From: Ascarosepion bandense
Taxonomy: Eukaryota; Mollusca; Cephalopoda; Sepiida; Sepiidae
Assembly (NCBI GenBank): GCA_037127315.1
Contig: JBBBDQ010001186.1
Coordinates: 1,688,501 to 1,752,500 of the forward strand
Reading direction: 5' to 3'
DNA: 64,000 nucleotides
Below are positions 36,010-48,062 of the stretch, in pieces; the first letter of the stretch is position 1; every line of letters starts with the position of its first letter. Position numbers and translations under genes: made by a program. Under the pieces are notes generated by a model that worked only from the letters and a program-made list of their open reading frames with translations, searched no databases and was not told where the DNA came from.

Positions 36010-36860
36010 ATGATAGAATACCTACCCTTATAAAAACTAGGACATCGACGGTTTGTCTAGGTTGATTCTAAAATTTGCAAAACAATTAGAAGACACGGTG
36101 ATAGCTGCTAAGGGATGAAAAAGAATTATCAGTACTACAATACAATACAATTTGGGAGTTACCCATGACTCTAGAAGATATAAAAAAAGCAGCTGAGAAG
36201 GACGAATTTATTAAAGAAATGAAGAAACAAGTATGGCTGAAAGAAGAACTTATAAAAGGATCTAAAATATCACCTTTCTTAATCTGTGAGCAAATGTTAT
36301 TGTATGCAGATAGTGTGGTGATATGGTATACACTGCAAAAATGAAATCATTAATGTGTAGCTATAAGTATTGGCCTAGGATGGACCAGGAAATAAAAAAA
36401 ACAGTAAAAGAGATTGTTAGCTTGTGGCAAAAGCACCACCAATGAAAATTCAGTTATGGCCTAAAACGGATGTCCCATGGACAAGGTTACACATTGACTA
36501 CACTGGACCAGTAAATGATTACTACTACCTTATAATCATAGACGGTTTCTCCAAGTGGCCAGAAATTTTCAAGTGCAAACATCTGACATCTGCAAATACT
36601 ATGAATATGCTAAACAAGCTTTTTAGTCGTTTCAGTGTTCCAAAAACTTTAGTTAGTGACAACAGGATACAGTTTACCAACAGAGAATTTAAGAATTTCT
36701 GCACATCTTTGTCCATAGACCACATTATGACCTCTGTTTACCACCCAAGATTAAATGGCAAGCAGAAAGATTCATAGACACTTTTAAAAGAAAAAGAAGA
36801 AGAAAGAATCAAGGCATGAACACTGATGAAAAAAAGGACTATTCTTTGACCTGTCATTTT
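36010..36860 (+). pseudogene. Gypsy-type integrase fragment
   Basis: The left part (36010-36300) reads, with stops, as the RNase H-integrase linker. 36335-36420 keeps Trp-Pro-Arg-Met-Asp of the zinc-binding region. The open frame 36424-36774 is integrase core, with Lys-Ile-Gln-Leu-Trp-Pro-Lys-Thr-Asp, then His-Ile-Asp-Tyr-Thr-Gly-Pro (first catalytic Asp) and Leu-Val-Ser-Asp-Asn (second Asp). In the last motif Gly-Gln-x-Glu reads Gly-Lys-Gln-Lys, so the catalytic Glu is gone. Same family as the element at 61.5-62.95 kb. Confidence 0.8.
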
Positions 36861-37126
36861 ATGCTAATAGGAACAAACTGGAGACTCTGAGTGAGAATGA
36901 GGCCGATGGCGATGATTGGTGCATCGGCAATGGATTTTGTCCATAAAAAGGGTCTGAGACAATGGCTGCCAGTGTCGTGGTGACATGCGCTGATAGTGAG
37001 ATTAGTATTGAGTTAAGAGTCTGTATATTTTTGTCTGAAAGCTAGCTTCAAACCTATGAGTGAAGTGAGCGGTGTAACCGAAGCTAAAGAGAAATCTACT
37101 GTTTAACAACAAGCTATTTTGGCAAA

Positions 37127-37808
37127 ATGGGAGACAAATTCGACCTAAAGCTAATCCCAGAGTTTGACGGTACCACTTCTGTTTTGGAATGGGTGGAGAA
37201 GGTCGAATTGATTTGTCATTTGTGTGGAGTGAAGTACGTCAAAAAAGTGATTCCATTACAGTTAACGGGTGGCGCTTTTGTGGTGTATCAGCAACTAAGT
37301 GACACGGAAAAAGAAGATCCGGCTAGAATCAAAGCAGTACTTTACAAAGCGTTGCTGTTGACACTTGTACTGCGTATGAGCAAATTGTGGCTCGAAGTTT
37401 ACAGCCTGTTGAAACTGTGGACATCTATTTAGCTGCATTAAAGAAGCTGGCGACCCTGTTTGGCGGACTGCCCGAATGAGCATTAGCATGTGCATTTATA
37501 GCAGGGCTTTTGACAGAGTGAAACAACTGTTGCAGGCAACCTCCATAGTGAACACGCTGGCACTTGCCGAACTACTGGACCAGGCTCGAACTATTCTTAA
37601 GAATTCCTCAGCCCCAGAGGAATCTTTTGTAGTGGCTGCACAAGCGAGACAAAGTAGTGTCAGAGCTTACCCTGAGTCAGGTTTGCCCACTGGTATAATT
37701 TGCTACAAGTGCAAGGGTCAGGGTCACATAGCTAGGAATTGTGCAAGTGGAAAGCAACAAGTGCACTGTTTCTGATGCAATAAAGCTGGACACATTGCTT
37801 GAAATTGT
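37127..37808 (+). pseudogene. Gag-like region with two CCHC zinc knuckles
   Basis: Starts at an ATG (Met-Gly-Asp-Lys-Phe-Asp). The first frame breaks near 37350, and the second breaks near 37495. The first knuckle at 37701-37742 is intact (Cys-x2-Cys-x4-His-x4-Cys). The second (37767-37808) keeps its Cys and His positions but contains two in-frame TGA codons. Gag would package the element RNA. Confidence 0.75.
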
Positions 37809-37864
37809 CCGGGAAATGAGGCCGGGGACATGATGATGCTGATCTCTTCCCCAGACAACATTTA

Positions 37865-38250
37865 AACAAGGTGCTGCCAATCATCCGAGTCCGTGTTGGT
37901 GAAACGCCATGTTTGGCCCTCCTCGATTCTGGCTGTTCTGGAACAATAGTAACTGCAGAACTCTGCTGCACCTGGAAGAAAAGGAGCGTCAAGGTAACCA
38001 CCATAAATGGTGAAACACGTGCATGTCACGGTATAGGAGCAGTGAGGATCTGCACAGACACTGGGAACTTCACTGATATCAAAGCGCTGGTGGTGCCCAA
38101 GAAGCCATTGAACTTTGACCTGCTTCTAGGATATGACGCCATCAAAGCCTTGTGGGGGTGTTCACATCACGGAAACAGGTACTGTGAAGTTTCAGGAGGT
38201 GGCCCTTGCGTGTACCGCGCTAAAGATCGACCAACCTGACCAACATGACT
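37865..38250 (+). pseudogene. Aspartic protease domain
   Basis: An open frame of about 122 codons with the active-site triplet Asp-Ser-Gly at 37925-37933 in the context Ala-Leu-Leu-Asp-Ser-Gly-Cys-Ser-Gly, and a later Leu-Leu-Gly-Tyr-Asp. This enzyme would cleave the element polyprotein. A frameshift near 38150 moves the reading frame downstream. Confidence 0.75.
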
Positions 38251-38329
38251 TCAGTGTTGAATTTGACAAGCATCAGAAAACCTGGACTACCTTGTGGAAA
38301 TGGACGGCAGACAGGTAACCAGCCAAGCT

Positions 38330-39030
38330 ACAAAGCGATGTAGGTGAATACTATGTACCCAACCAATTGTGACCTGCTTACGAAGAGGAGCTGTGTGCAT
38401 GGATTAAAGATGGCTGATTGATTCCTTATTCGAGTGAAAAACTTGGTCCTCCTAAGGGTCTGATCTCATTGATGGTGATTGTGCAGCAGAGTAAATCCAA
38501 GGTGCGGTTGTTAATGGATTTCAGGGAGCTGAACCAGTACGTCCACGCATTTACGGCTGATGCTGATGTTTGTGTGTGCCAGAAAGTTGAGGGAATGGCG
38601 TTAGCAGGGATCTAATGTCTCCCTGTTGGATTTAAGAAAAGCCTATCTGCAAGTGAGGGTTAGTAAATCATTGTGGCCATTTCAGACAGTGATGTTTGCA
38701 GGCAGAAGATACTGTCTCACCAGACTGGGCGTTGGCCTAAACGTAGCCTCACAAATAATGAAAACCATTATCAGTGTCGTATTGTCTCAAGAAGATTCAT
38801 TTAAAAAAGGGGCATCAGTGTACATTGATGATATCTATGTGAACGTAGATGTCATGTCTTCACTGTACGTAAAGGAGAACCTGGCACAGTTTGGCTTGAC
38901 CTGCAAGGCCCCGAAACGGCTAGAAGATGGCGCCCATATGTTAGGTCTGGATGTTCGAGGGGAACATGGAACCTTGCAATGGAAACGCGGAACTGCAATT
39001 CCTGATATAACTGATGTCTTAACAAGACAG
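38330..39030 (+). pseudogene. Reverse transcriptase domain
   Basis: Fingers motif Leu-Met-Asp-Phe-Arg-Glu-Leu-Asn near 38510. After a frame break near 38620, Asp-Leu-Arg-Lys-Ala-Tyr-Leu-Gln-Val, then Leu-Thr-Arg-Leu-Gly. The catalytic box Tyr-Ile-Asp-Asp at 38821-38832 is intact. Downstream thumb-like sequence has Tyr-Val-Lys-Glu-Asn-Leu. Two stops precede the domain. Confidence 0.8.
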
Positions 39031-39129
39031 GCTATTTTTTCCCCTCTGTGGAAAGCTTGTGGGGCACCTATCAGTATGCGGATGGCTTTGCGTGGCAGCA
39101 GGCACCATAAAACATTGGGCGAGCATGTT

Positions 39130-39650
39130 CACTAAAGGATGGGGGTGATGAGACGACCGACACGCTGCATGGTGATGGAGACCATAGCGAGAGTAAAACA
39201 AAATGACCCTGCCAAAGGGAATTGGTGTGTGCCCAGAGAGGAAATGAATGTCTGGGTTGATGCAAGCTCCCTAGCAATTGGAGTCCTACTGGAGAGGGAT
39301 GGAGTGGCAATCAAGGATGCATGCTGGTTGCGACCAATGAACGATACTGCGCACATCAACCTGGCAGAACTGGATGCCGTACTAAAAGGCACTCCAGTGG
39401 AGGGTAACAAAGTTGCATCTGCAGACCGACTCCTTATGCGTATACCATTGGGTGTCAGACACATTGACAGGCAAAGCCAGGGTTCGCACCAAAGCAGTCA
39501 GCGAGATGCTCATTAGAAGACAGCTGACTACTGTTAAAAACCTTGTCACTGAGTACGATCTATCTATGGACACAACACTGGTAACATCTAGCTGCAATCT
39601 TGCTGACAAATTAACTCGGATACTACAAACATGGTTTGACGCTGTAAATA
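39130..39650 (+). pseudogene. RNase H-like domain
   Basis: Two overlapping frames (39139-39516 and 39413-39730). The first has Val-Trp-Val-Asp-Ala-Ser-Ser, with the first catalytic Asp, and Asn-Leu-Ala-Glu-Leu-Asp-Ala, with the Glu. The second has Gln-Thr-Asp-Ser (third acid) and Cys-Asn-Leu-Ala-Asp. A frameshift near 39415 separates them. The motif set differs from the Ser-Asp-Ala-Ser-Tyr-Gly type in the other Gypsy copies here. Confidence 0.7.
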
Positions 39651-39669
39651 AAGGACGTCGAGCCTGTAC

Positions 39670-40341
39670 CACTGATGTGTGCAGTGTCTGTGGAGGAGCT
39701 GGACGAGATAATGAGGATACATCATTGTAGTGGACACCCTAGCGTAAGAAGAACATGTTATTTTGTATGGCTGACCAATCCATCAGTATCTACAAATACC
39801 GTGTGGACAATGGTCAGGGGATGCCAAACATGCCAGTCAATAGACCCTGCACCAGTTAAATGGCAAAAAGAAAAGCTGGGAGTAAACGCACATGGAGCAG
39901 GCTGGGTATGGACATAACCCATTACAGTGGCCAGAATTTCCTCACGCTGATAGATTGCAGGCCCACCAGATTCGCAGTATGGTGCCCATTGACACGACAA
40001 GACTTGTCAAGTGTGATCCGCCTATTAGTCGGTGTTCTATGAATGAGGACCTCCAGAAAAAAATCCTCACTGATAATGACACTGCCTTCTGCAGCAGACA
40101 GTTCCCGTACTTCCTGAATGAATGGGGGATCCAGCTTTGACTACGATGTGCACATGTGCCAAGTGATAATGGCATAGCGGAAAGGTGCCACCGGAGTATA
40201 AAGAGAATTGCTGCCAGAAAGCAGTGCACAGTCATGGAAGCTGTATACAGATACAACACAATAACGAAGGACAACGTATCTGCTTTAAGTGTCCCCGCCT
40301 TTGCGATATATAAATACCAGCGAAGAGTCTTCATTGTTTAA
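39670..40341 (+). pseudogene. Integrase
   Basis: Zinc-binding part with His-x3-His (His-His-Cys-Ser-Gly-His) and Cys-x2-Cys (Cys-Gln-Thr-Cys). The core has Arg-Leu-Gly-Met-Asp-Ile, Leu-Thr-Asp-Asn-Asp-Thr and Asp-Asn-Gly-Ile-Ala-Glu as the three acidic positions. Frames shift near 39870, 39990 and 40140. The last frame ends at 40341 with no visible C-terminal extension. Confidence 0.8.
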
Positions 40342-42350
40342 TAACTGTTAACATAAAGTAACATGATTTTTTCTTTTTTCCATATTGAATGTACCTATAT
40401 GGTTAGCATCTTCCAGGCAGTGTTTAACAAACAGGATTTTGGCTGCATAAAATATTACAAAACTGAGGAAGACAATCTTAAACTCACCATAGTCCAATGG
40501 CTGATGCCAGGAGCAATAGGAACACAATCTGCAACAATGTAGAAATATGTCTATTCTTAGAAAATGATTTACTTATTTGACAGAAGTCAATCATAAAGCT
40601 AGTAGGCATCTGCAATTCTCTGCACACTTGTAAATATATTTTGCTATTTTTTTGATAGATTTGTGACTTAGTGACAATATAAATAGGTTACAAACAATGG
40701 CTTAGTAAAAGGTGAATAAGCTAAAGCTTAACCTCGAATAAACCTTCATCCAAAGAATGTATTGGTAGAAAGAAGAATTTGGTAGAACTGTGTTGGTGTA
40801 GTCCAATTTGGATTGTTTATAGTCAATGTTGCAATTACGGTAGATATCTATTGCCAGCAGTTAAATCATTTAAATTCTGTTTTGAAAAAAAAAAGTAGCC
40901 CAGTTTGATCAGCTGTAAAGTTATAGTATTTCTACCCTTAAATAGGGTAAATATGAAAAAGTGTACAAAGATATGTGTGATTTTTATAACTTATTTCTAT
41001 TTAAAATAAAAGTTTTGAATGATTACCATTTTTTAATATCATTTTCAAAATATGAATAATACATCTGTCTTAAGAACATAGATTCTAGAGATATATTACT
41101 TAATGAGAAGTAACTAAGTGTTATTTTGAGAGTTTAAAATAATTTTATTGAGCATACAATGATGACTTTGTTCACTTTGAAATAATGATTGGGTAATCAT
41201 TATTTCAAAGTGAACAAACTCATCATTTGGTAATCATTATTTGAAAATTATGGTGTCATTTTTTTTTCAAATATTTGTTATCTAATGCTTTTAACGAGTG
41301 TTTTTTTTTTTATTTTGGTTTTAAATGGAAGCAGATAAAATATTTGCTGATTTTTTTTTAATTACAATTCTTTATCTTTTCAGGGTCCATGATTGAAAGC
41401 AAACCACATTTTACACTGCATAAAGGTAAATTTGTTAACACTTGCTTTTATTTTATTAAAACTGGCAATTAAATTTATTTCACAGTAAAAGAGCTTTTTC
41501 ATTTTTTTTTTCACAGCTTGTGTAAAGTTCACTGATGTTAGTAGTGAATTGGTCACTTGGAATATTGGCTAATTATTTAAATAAGAGGATTTTCAAGAGA
41601 TAGTCTCAAGTTTAAAAATTCTTGATATTTCCTTAAATGTGTTAGCAATACAAGCAGCTTTAATGAAAAAAAAAGATTTAATTTATTTGAACATGATAAA
41701 AGTAATTCTCTTGCAAGAGAAACATTTTTCTTGTTAAAAATTCATCATGAGACTTCTTAGATTTGGCTAATATAAATTTTAATGGAAATTAAGATCATCA
41801 CCCTTTGGCTTATATTTGTAGAAAATGTAAATATCCAAAAAGGTCTCATCATCCACATTTTTATTTAGGAACTTCTATCAATTTCTCAGTATTTATATGT
41901 GCATTAAAATATGTTACTTAATGTGGGTATTGAAATCCACTATCCATATTTGAAAATGTTTAGTTAATTATATGAAGAGTTATGCAAATTTAAATTTTGT
42001 ATATTTCAGGTTATGTCTATGTTTAATTCAAAATATTTTCTATTCATAAATATTTCAAAGGAAATACAATTTTTTATAAATTTTTCACCAATTTTACCAA
42101 TGAAATTTTCAAAACTTTTGTTTATATTTGTCTCTAATAAACTGTTGAAATATCTATTACATCTTAAATGATGTGATTAGATAAGGGAAAGAAAGAAGCA
42201 TATGTTTCTGAGTTACCTACTTTAACTTTAGTTCAAAGACTCATGCTAGCTTCCAGCAAGAATTTTTATGGATACTCTGTATAATACATAAATTTTTCCA
42301 TCTTCGTTGTCAGTAGTTAAAGAAGTTAGTGGTGCATTTTAATGATAATA
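40342..42350. other. AT-rich DNA, one hairpin, no gene
   Basis: Apart from the inverted repeat at 41161-41224, no feature could be supported. Confidence 0.4.
41161..41224. repeat. Near-perfect 30-bp inverted repeat with 4-nt loop
   Basis: Arms 41161-41190 and 41195-41224 pair at 29 of 30 positions around gggt. The single mismatch is six bases in from the outer end. Part of the right arm (taatcattattt) is repeated again at about 41231. Confidence 0.95.
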
Positions 42351-43440
42351 CACTGCAGGTAAGAAGTTTGGGCCACTCTGAATTAATATAAAATACTTTA
42401 AGAAAAAACTTTTGTAATTTTAAAGTAAAAGATAAAATTTTCAGTAACTACAGTACATTTGCTTTTATTTTTCAGTCTTTCTTGAGGTTCCTCTTACTAC
42501 CAAAAAGTTCAAATTTGGATTTGTCTGTCTATAATACATTTTGATAAATTAAGAATATTTCATAAATGAAGCCTTATATTTTGTTTTCACCATTAACCTC
42601 TCAGCCGACTTTTGGAGATTATCATAATTTTCAACTAAGTTCAATGTTAGTACAGATTCTAAATGTTAACTCAGTACCGACTAATGTTGTAAACAAATTT
42701 GTAGCTGTCTTTGAATAAAAGAAGAGTGTGCCATTACGACAGTATTTGCTTAGTTTTTTTTTTAAATTTATCTTTTTAAATTTGAATTAATTCGTGCAAA
42801 ATGACAAAATCAAAGCAGCTGATGAGGGCACAAAGAGAACTTTCATTTAAAGAAGACTACTTTCAAAGACAAATTTCCAAGAAGTTGAAGATTTCTTGAT
42901 ATGGGGTCCAATATTTTTTACAAAGGCATTTAGAAACTGTTACAAATAGAGCTGGAGCACTGAAAATGACAACTGCTGTTGAAGGTAAAACAAATTGCAC
43001 CCCTTCCAATTGCTAGAGAAATTATTTGCTTGTAAACACTTGATTATTGAGAGCAAAAGTAATAGAAGAACTCTTCCAAAACTGACAGCTGAACTTCATT
43101 CCTTTTAACAGCAACCAGTGTTGCTCTCAACTGTGAAAAAACAATTTATCAGGGTTCAGAAGGTGCAATTCATCAACTAAATCCCTGTTATAGAAGGTGA
43201 ATAAGCAGAAAAACTGTTATGGGTAAAAAAACATAAGAACTGGACATTGAAAGTGTGGCAAAATATATCATGGACAGATGAGTCCAAATTTTAACTTTTT
43301 TTTTTTTAGAAGAAAGCCAGAAGAGAACGAATGATAAATGTGTGGTTCCAGTAGTTAAGCATAGTGGTGGGTCTTTAATTTATTGTTCATTTGTTGCAAA
43401 TTCTCTGGGAGGAGTTCTTTTTTATTCTGTAGACATTTAA
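42351..43440 (+). pseudogene. Tc1-like transposon relic
   Basis: A likely left terminal repeat begins cactgcaggtaagaagttt after TA at 42349-42350. Transposase remains follow. An N-terminal start near 42801 reads Met-Thr-Lys-Ser-Lys. At 43240-43290 it reads Trp-Thr-Asp-Glu-Ser-Lys-Phe, containing a catalytic Asp. At 43310-43430 it reads Arg-Lys-Pro-Glu-Glu-Arg, Val-Val-Pro-Val-Val-Lys-His-Ser-Gly-Gly and Ser-Leu-Gly-Gly. This is the usual Tc1 order for a cut-and-paste DDE transposase. Stops and frameshifts are common, and the distal catalytic region and right terminus are missing. Confidence 0.72.
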
Positions 43441-45769
43441 AATATTTAAATTTCATGTTATATATTTTTATTCTAATTTAAAGTTTTGGTTTTGTAATAC
43501 CTGACTTACAGCAGAACAAATTTGCTCTTGATTGCAGTTCAGTTCATGACAATATTAGTTGAAACAGTCATCTTCTTAGCTCTTTGATTTTGACAGACAT
43601 TGAAAGTTTTTATTTTATCTCCCTATGAATAGAAAAGAAATTCTTGTGATATAAGATAAACTTCAGCTTATTAGAGGATTTATGTTCAAGTAATTTGCTT
43701 AAACTTCAAATATTGTGTATTTCCAAACAGGAAATAGTATTTTTCTCATTAAAGATAAATCATCTTAGCTTATTAAAAGTAAGATAATTTCTTTTTAAAA
43801 AAAAAATCATTAAAATTTGATAATTTGCAGATTTTTATAATTATTTTATATTTAAGATTGTCTAAAAACTTAAAAAGTGAAAATACTACAGATAACATCC
43901 AGCAAATTTGTTTGGTGAAAAAAAGGAATGTTTAAACATCTGCTCCTAAATAATATTGCAAAATACTTTGTTTTCTGCTAAGCATTGGGTAATTTATTGT
44001 CTTTAGAATAATCTTTCCTGGAGAATAGATAGGTTTTTTATATGGCATAATATTTTTAAGGGATGCTTTTTATATTTTTGGCAGTTTCTATACTCATAAG
44101 CAGTTCAATTTAAAAACATTTTCATCTTATTTTAAGTTTCTACAAATTATTAAAAAAACTGATCTGAACTGTTGTGCTTTATATTTTTTCAATTCACCGA
44201 ATTAAATAACCACTAAATGTTTTTATTTCCTTGGGATTTACAAGTTTTGATCACTTGCTCATTCCAGGGTATCATAGGAGACTGAGAGTTTGTTTGGGGT
44301 ATAACACAAGATAGTAGTATAGATAGACATGTGGAAAAAAACAAAATGCATATGTAATCAAGTGAGATAAACTTGTGGTAGAAATATTTGACATTGTAGT
44401 AGTTGAGTCAGTCCTTGCTGTTGTTGCTAGTTTTGTCACTGGCCAAAGGTCTGACTGTTGATGGAAGAACTTTGGCTTGGGAAGTCATGTAGTGTCTTGT
44501 TCAGTTAAGCTTGCCTGCTGAGGTGGGTCTGTTGATAATGCCAACCAGTTTGAATCTGTGGATGAAATCAGTGTTAGCTTTATAGTGAATCTGTGACTCA
44601 GAAATGGCTGCTGTGAAAACCATGTTGATCCTTTTCTTACTGGTTGAAAAAGATTTTTATGACACTGGTTTTTTGGCAGTGTTCCAGAAGTGTGTGTGCA
44701 TGTGGAGCCAGGCAAAATTAAAGTTTGTTTTAATCATATGAGCTGTAGATGTCAAAGTAAACACTTCCATTTGAGTTAAAGAATTGGAGTTTCAACAGGA
44801 TATAACAGTGTAAACAAGAATGATTGAAGCCATTGAGAAATTAATGACTGAAATTGGCTGTTAGTATTTTTTGTGAGGAAATCAGAAAAGACTCTGTAAA
44901 GAACATTTATTTGAAAGTTTTTGATTTTGAAAATTCATTTTCAAATTTGTACAAATTAATTTTTGTTAAGATCCTGTTTTAATTTGGCTTTGAAGATGTT
45001 CATTAAGTCAAATAAATACTGCCACACTAGCAAAATCCAGAATATTTTTGTTAGTTCTTTGTCATAAATATTTGTATTATATTTTATATATTTTGAGATT
45101 AAATTAACTATAAATATAGAATAATATAACAAAGATTGATTTGTAAGTGAGCAAAGATAGAAATTTTAGATAAGAGAATTTGTGTGATAAACTAGTATAA
45201 TGTGTTACCACTTTAGTGAATTAGCTACTTCAATAATCAAATGTTTAAGGAATATTTTATAGTATATAACATACTGGTGGTGAGAAAGCCATGTATAAAA
45301 TAACAGAGCAATTGATTTGCAATTAATGATAACATTTATTAAAATAAAATTAACAAAAACAAAGTTTAAAGCAAGAATTTCTTGTGTTAGAAATAAACTG
45401 CCTACATGACAAAATGTTCATAAATATGTTTCAGTGGGACTTACTTTTGTGTGTTTGTGTTTTTAGTGTGGAGTGGTCACAGCTTTTTTAGCTTCAGCAT
45501 GGAAAGTTTATGTCACCAGCTTGAAAGAGGAAAACCTGGAAGAAAGTGTTACCTTAGGGTTCAAGTGATTTTATATTTGAGAGCTGCTGCTGATATTATG
45601 TTTAAGAGTTGCTACTGATAAATGGCACTACACCACCATCAGCCAAACAAAACATCGAATTCTTTATTTTCTTATACAACCCTAAAAAATATTTTGATAT
45701 TTCTTTTTGTTGCGTAAAATTTAATTCAGTTTTACATATATTTCTTCATATATTTCTTTTACATATTTC
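43441..45769. other. AT-rich DNA, no feature recognised
   Basis: A 76-codon minus-strand frame at 44715-44485 has no recognisable motif. No element ends were found. Confidence 0.4.
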
Positions 45770-45957
45770 TTCTCCTTGTAAGAAGAAGAATCTGCCATCT
45801 GACATAACATCTTGGCTTCAGTCACTTTCCCACCATTGTAACATAGGTTGTCTTTTCTATTTTTATGGCAACTCTTCTGACAAGCTTCCTTCTTTGGTGC
45901 TTCAACTTGATAAATTTAAGTACAGTACTGGATTAGATTTAAGTGCAGTACTGTGAT
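45770..45957 (+). pseudogene. LINE RT C-terminal scrap
   Basis: The end of an open frame matches the 28.7-29.1 kb LINE C-terminus in order: Ser-Asp-Ile-x-x-x-Leu-Gln-Ser-Leu-Ser-His, then Cys-Leu-Phe-Tyr-Phe-Tyr, then Asp-Lys-Leu-Pro-Ser-Leu-Val. Only about 60 codons remain. It ends where the SINE begins. Confidence 0.5.
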
Positions 45958-46240
45958 GTTTGTTGTAGTGTAATTGATATCAGCTCAAAATGAGAAATCA
46001 AACAGTTGAGTTCAAATTCCAGTTAAATACATTGCATTCACTTATGTGCAAATACCCTTGTGAAATATATGAATCCATCACTTCTCCTTTCAGCTATGGG
46101 TTGAATAGCAAGATAGATTGGGTTCTATAGCCTTGATTGGTAACCAGTCTACCACAGAAAGAAATGGCAACCTACTGCAGGAAAATCTTCTGCCTAGTCA
46201 GTCATGATTCCAGTCATCATTGATCTTCAAGTATCTAAAT
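45958..46240 (+). mobile_element. tRNA-derived SINE, copy 1
   Basis: A head with a box-B-like gagttcaaattcc at about 46009 is followed by a body shared with 56767-57015, including cattgcattcactta, gaaagaaatgg and ctactgcaggaaaatcttct. The body is about 250 bp. It would be transcribed by RNA polymerase III and moved by a LINE. It abuts the left edge of the satellite array. Confidence 0.65.
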
Positions 46241-48062
46241 GCAATGTAAATTGGCATTTTCTGTCTCTTTAAAACCTTTTCTTTTATTGTCCTCTCTTCT
46301 TAATAATAATTATTCTCAGATACATTATTTTTAGTAAGCCTTTGCATATAGTAGCATTTAAATTTAAATTAAAATGCAGTGTGTATCTTATTCCTTGATT
46401 CATTGTGCTTTTATTGTCCTGTCTCTTAATAATGATTTTTCTCAGATTCTTTCACTCTTAGTAACCCTTTGCTTATATTTGCATCTAAATTTAAATTAAA
46501 ATACAGTAACAATCTGATTTCTTTGATTCACAGTTCTTTTATTGCCCTTCATTCTTAAAAATGATATTTCTCAGATTCTTTCACTCCAATTTTTTGCACA
46601 TATATGCATCAAAATTTAATTTAAAATGCATTGTCAGATTGTTTCTTTCTTTCACTGTTCTTTTGTTGTCTCCTCTCCTTAATGATGATTTTTCTCAGAT
46701 TCTTTGACTCTCAGTAAACCTTTGCATATATTTACACCTAAATTTAAGTTAAGATGAAATGTCAATCTGATGTACTAATTCAATGTTCTATTATTGTCCT
46801 CTCTCTTTAATAATGATTTTTCTCAGATTCTTTCACTCTTAGTAACCCTTTCCTTATATTTGCATCTGAATTTAAATTAAAATGCAATGTCAATCTGATT
46901 CTTTGACTTACAATTCTTTTATTATCCTTTCTCCTTAAAAATAATTTTTCTCAGATTCTTTGAATCTCAGTAACCTTTTTGCGCATATTTGCATCTAAAT
47001 TTAAATTAAAATACAATGTCAATATGATTTCTTGTTTCACTGTTTTCTTATTGCCCTCTCTCCTAAATGATTTTTTTTCTCAGATTCTTTCAATCTCAGT
47101 AATCATTTGCATATATATGCATCTAAGTTTAAATTAAAATGCAATGTCAATCTGATTCAGTTTTCTATTATTGTCATCTCTCGCCTTAATAATGAATTTT
47201 TTCAGATTCTTTCACTCTCAGTAACACTTTGCATATATTTGCATCCAAATTTAAATTAAATGCAATGTTAATCTGTTTCCTTGATTCAATGTTCTTTTAT
47301 TGTCCTCTCTTGCCTTAATAATGATTTTTTTAAAATTCTTTCACTCTCAGTAACCATTTGCATATATTTGCATCTAAATTTAAATTAAACTGCAATGTCA
47401 ATCTGCTTCTTTCATTCCTTTTTTTATTGTGCTCTCGCCTTAATGATTTTTTCAGATTCTTTTGCTCTCAGTAACCTCTTGCATATATTTGCATCTAAAT
47501 GTAAATTAAAATGCAATGTCAATCTGATTCTTTGATTCACTGTTCTTTTTTGACCTTTCTCCTAAAAAATGATTTTTTTTCAGATTCTTTGACACTCAGT
47601 AACCCTTTGCATATATTTACACCTAAATCTAAATTGAAATGCAATGACAATCCTTGATTCATTGTTAATGCCCTCTCTCCTTAATAATAATTTTTTTCAA
47701 TTCTTTCACTCTCAATAACTATTTGCCTATATTTGCATCTAAATTCAAATTAAAATGCAATGTCAATCTGATTTTTTGAGTTAATGTTCTTTTATTGTCC
47801 TATCCCCTTATTTATGATTTTTCTTAAATATTTTTACTTTAAGTAACCCTTTGCATATACTTGCACCTAAATTTAGATTAAAATGCTATATCTATTTGAA
47901 TTCACTGTTCTTTAATTATCCTCTCTCTTTAATACTGATTTTTTTTGAGATTCTTTCACTCTCAGTAACGCTCTACATTTATTTGCATCTAAATTTAAAT
48001 TAAAATGGAATGTTAATCTGTTTTTTTATACGTTCTTTTATTGTCCTCTCTTTTTAATAATG

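Larger units (their letters stand above)
37127..40341 (+). mobile_element. Nearly full-length LTR-type retroelement, GC-richer than its surroundings
   Basis: Frames run in the order gag, two zinc knuckles, protease, RT, RNase H, integrase, the Ty3/Gypsy order. Base composition is close to balanced, while the flanks are about 70% AT. Many short frames are joined by single-base shifts and TGA stops, so it is inactive, but overall similarity is well kept. No LTR could be identified on either side: the left flank (36860-37126) is not repeated after 40341. It sits directly behind the Gypsy fragment at 36.0-36.86 kb. Confidence 0.8.

Noticed and set aside
39382..39672. Minus-strand frames across the 37-40 kb retroelement, such as 39672-39382 and 40334-39942
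   Set aside because: They are antisense to RNase H and integrase domains with recognisable catalytic motifs.
41161..41224. MicroRNA precursor
   Set aside because: The loop is only 4 nt and the stem almost perfectly paired, unlike typical animal pre-miRNAs; kept only as an inverted repeat.
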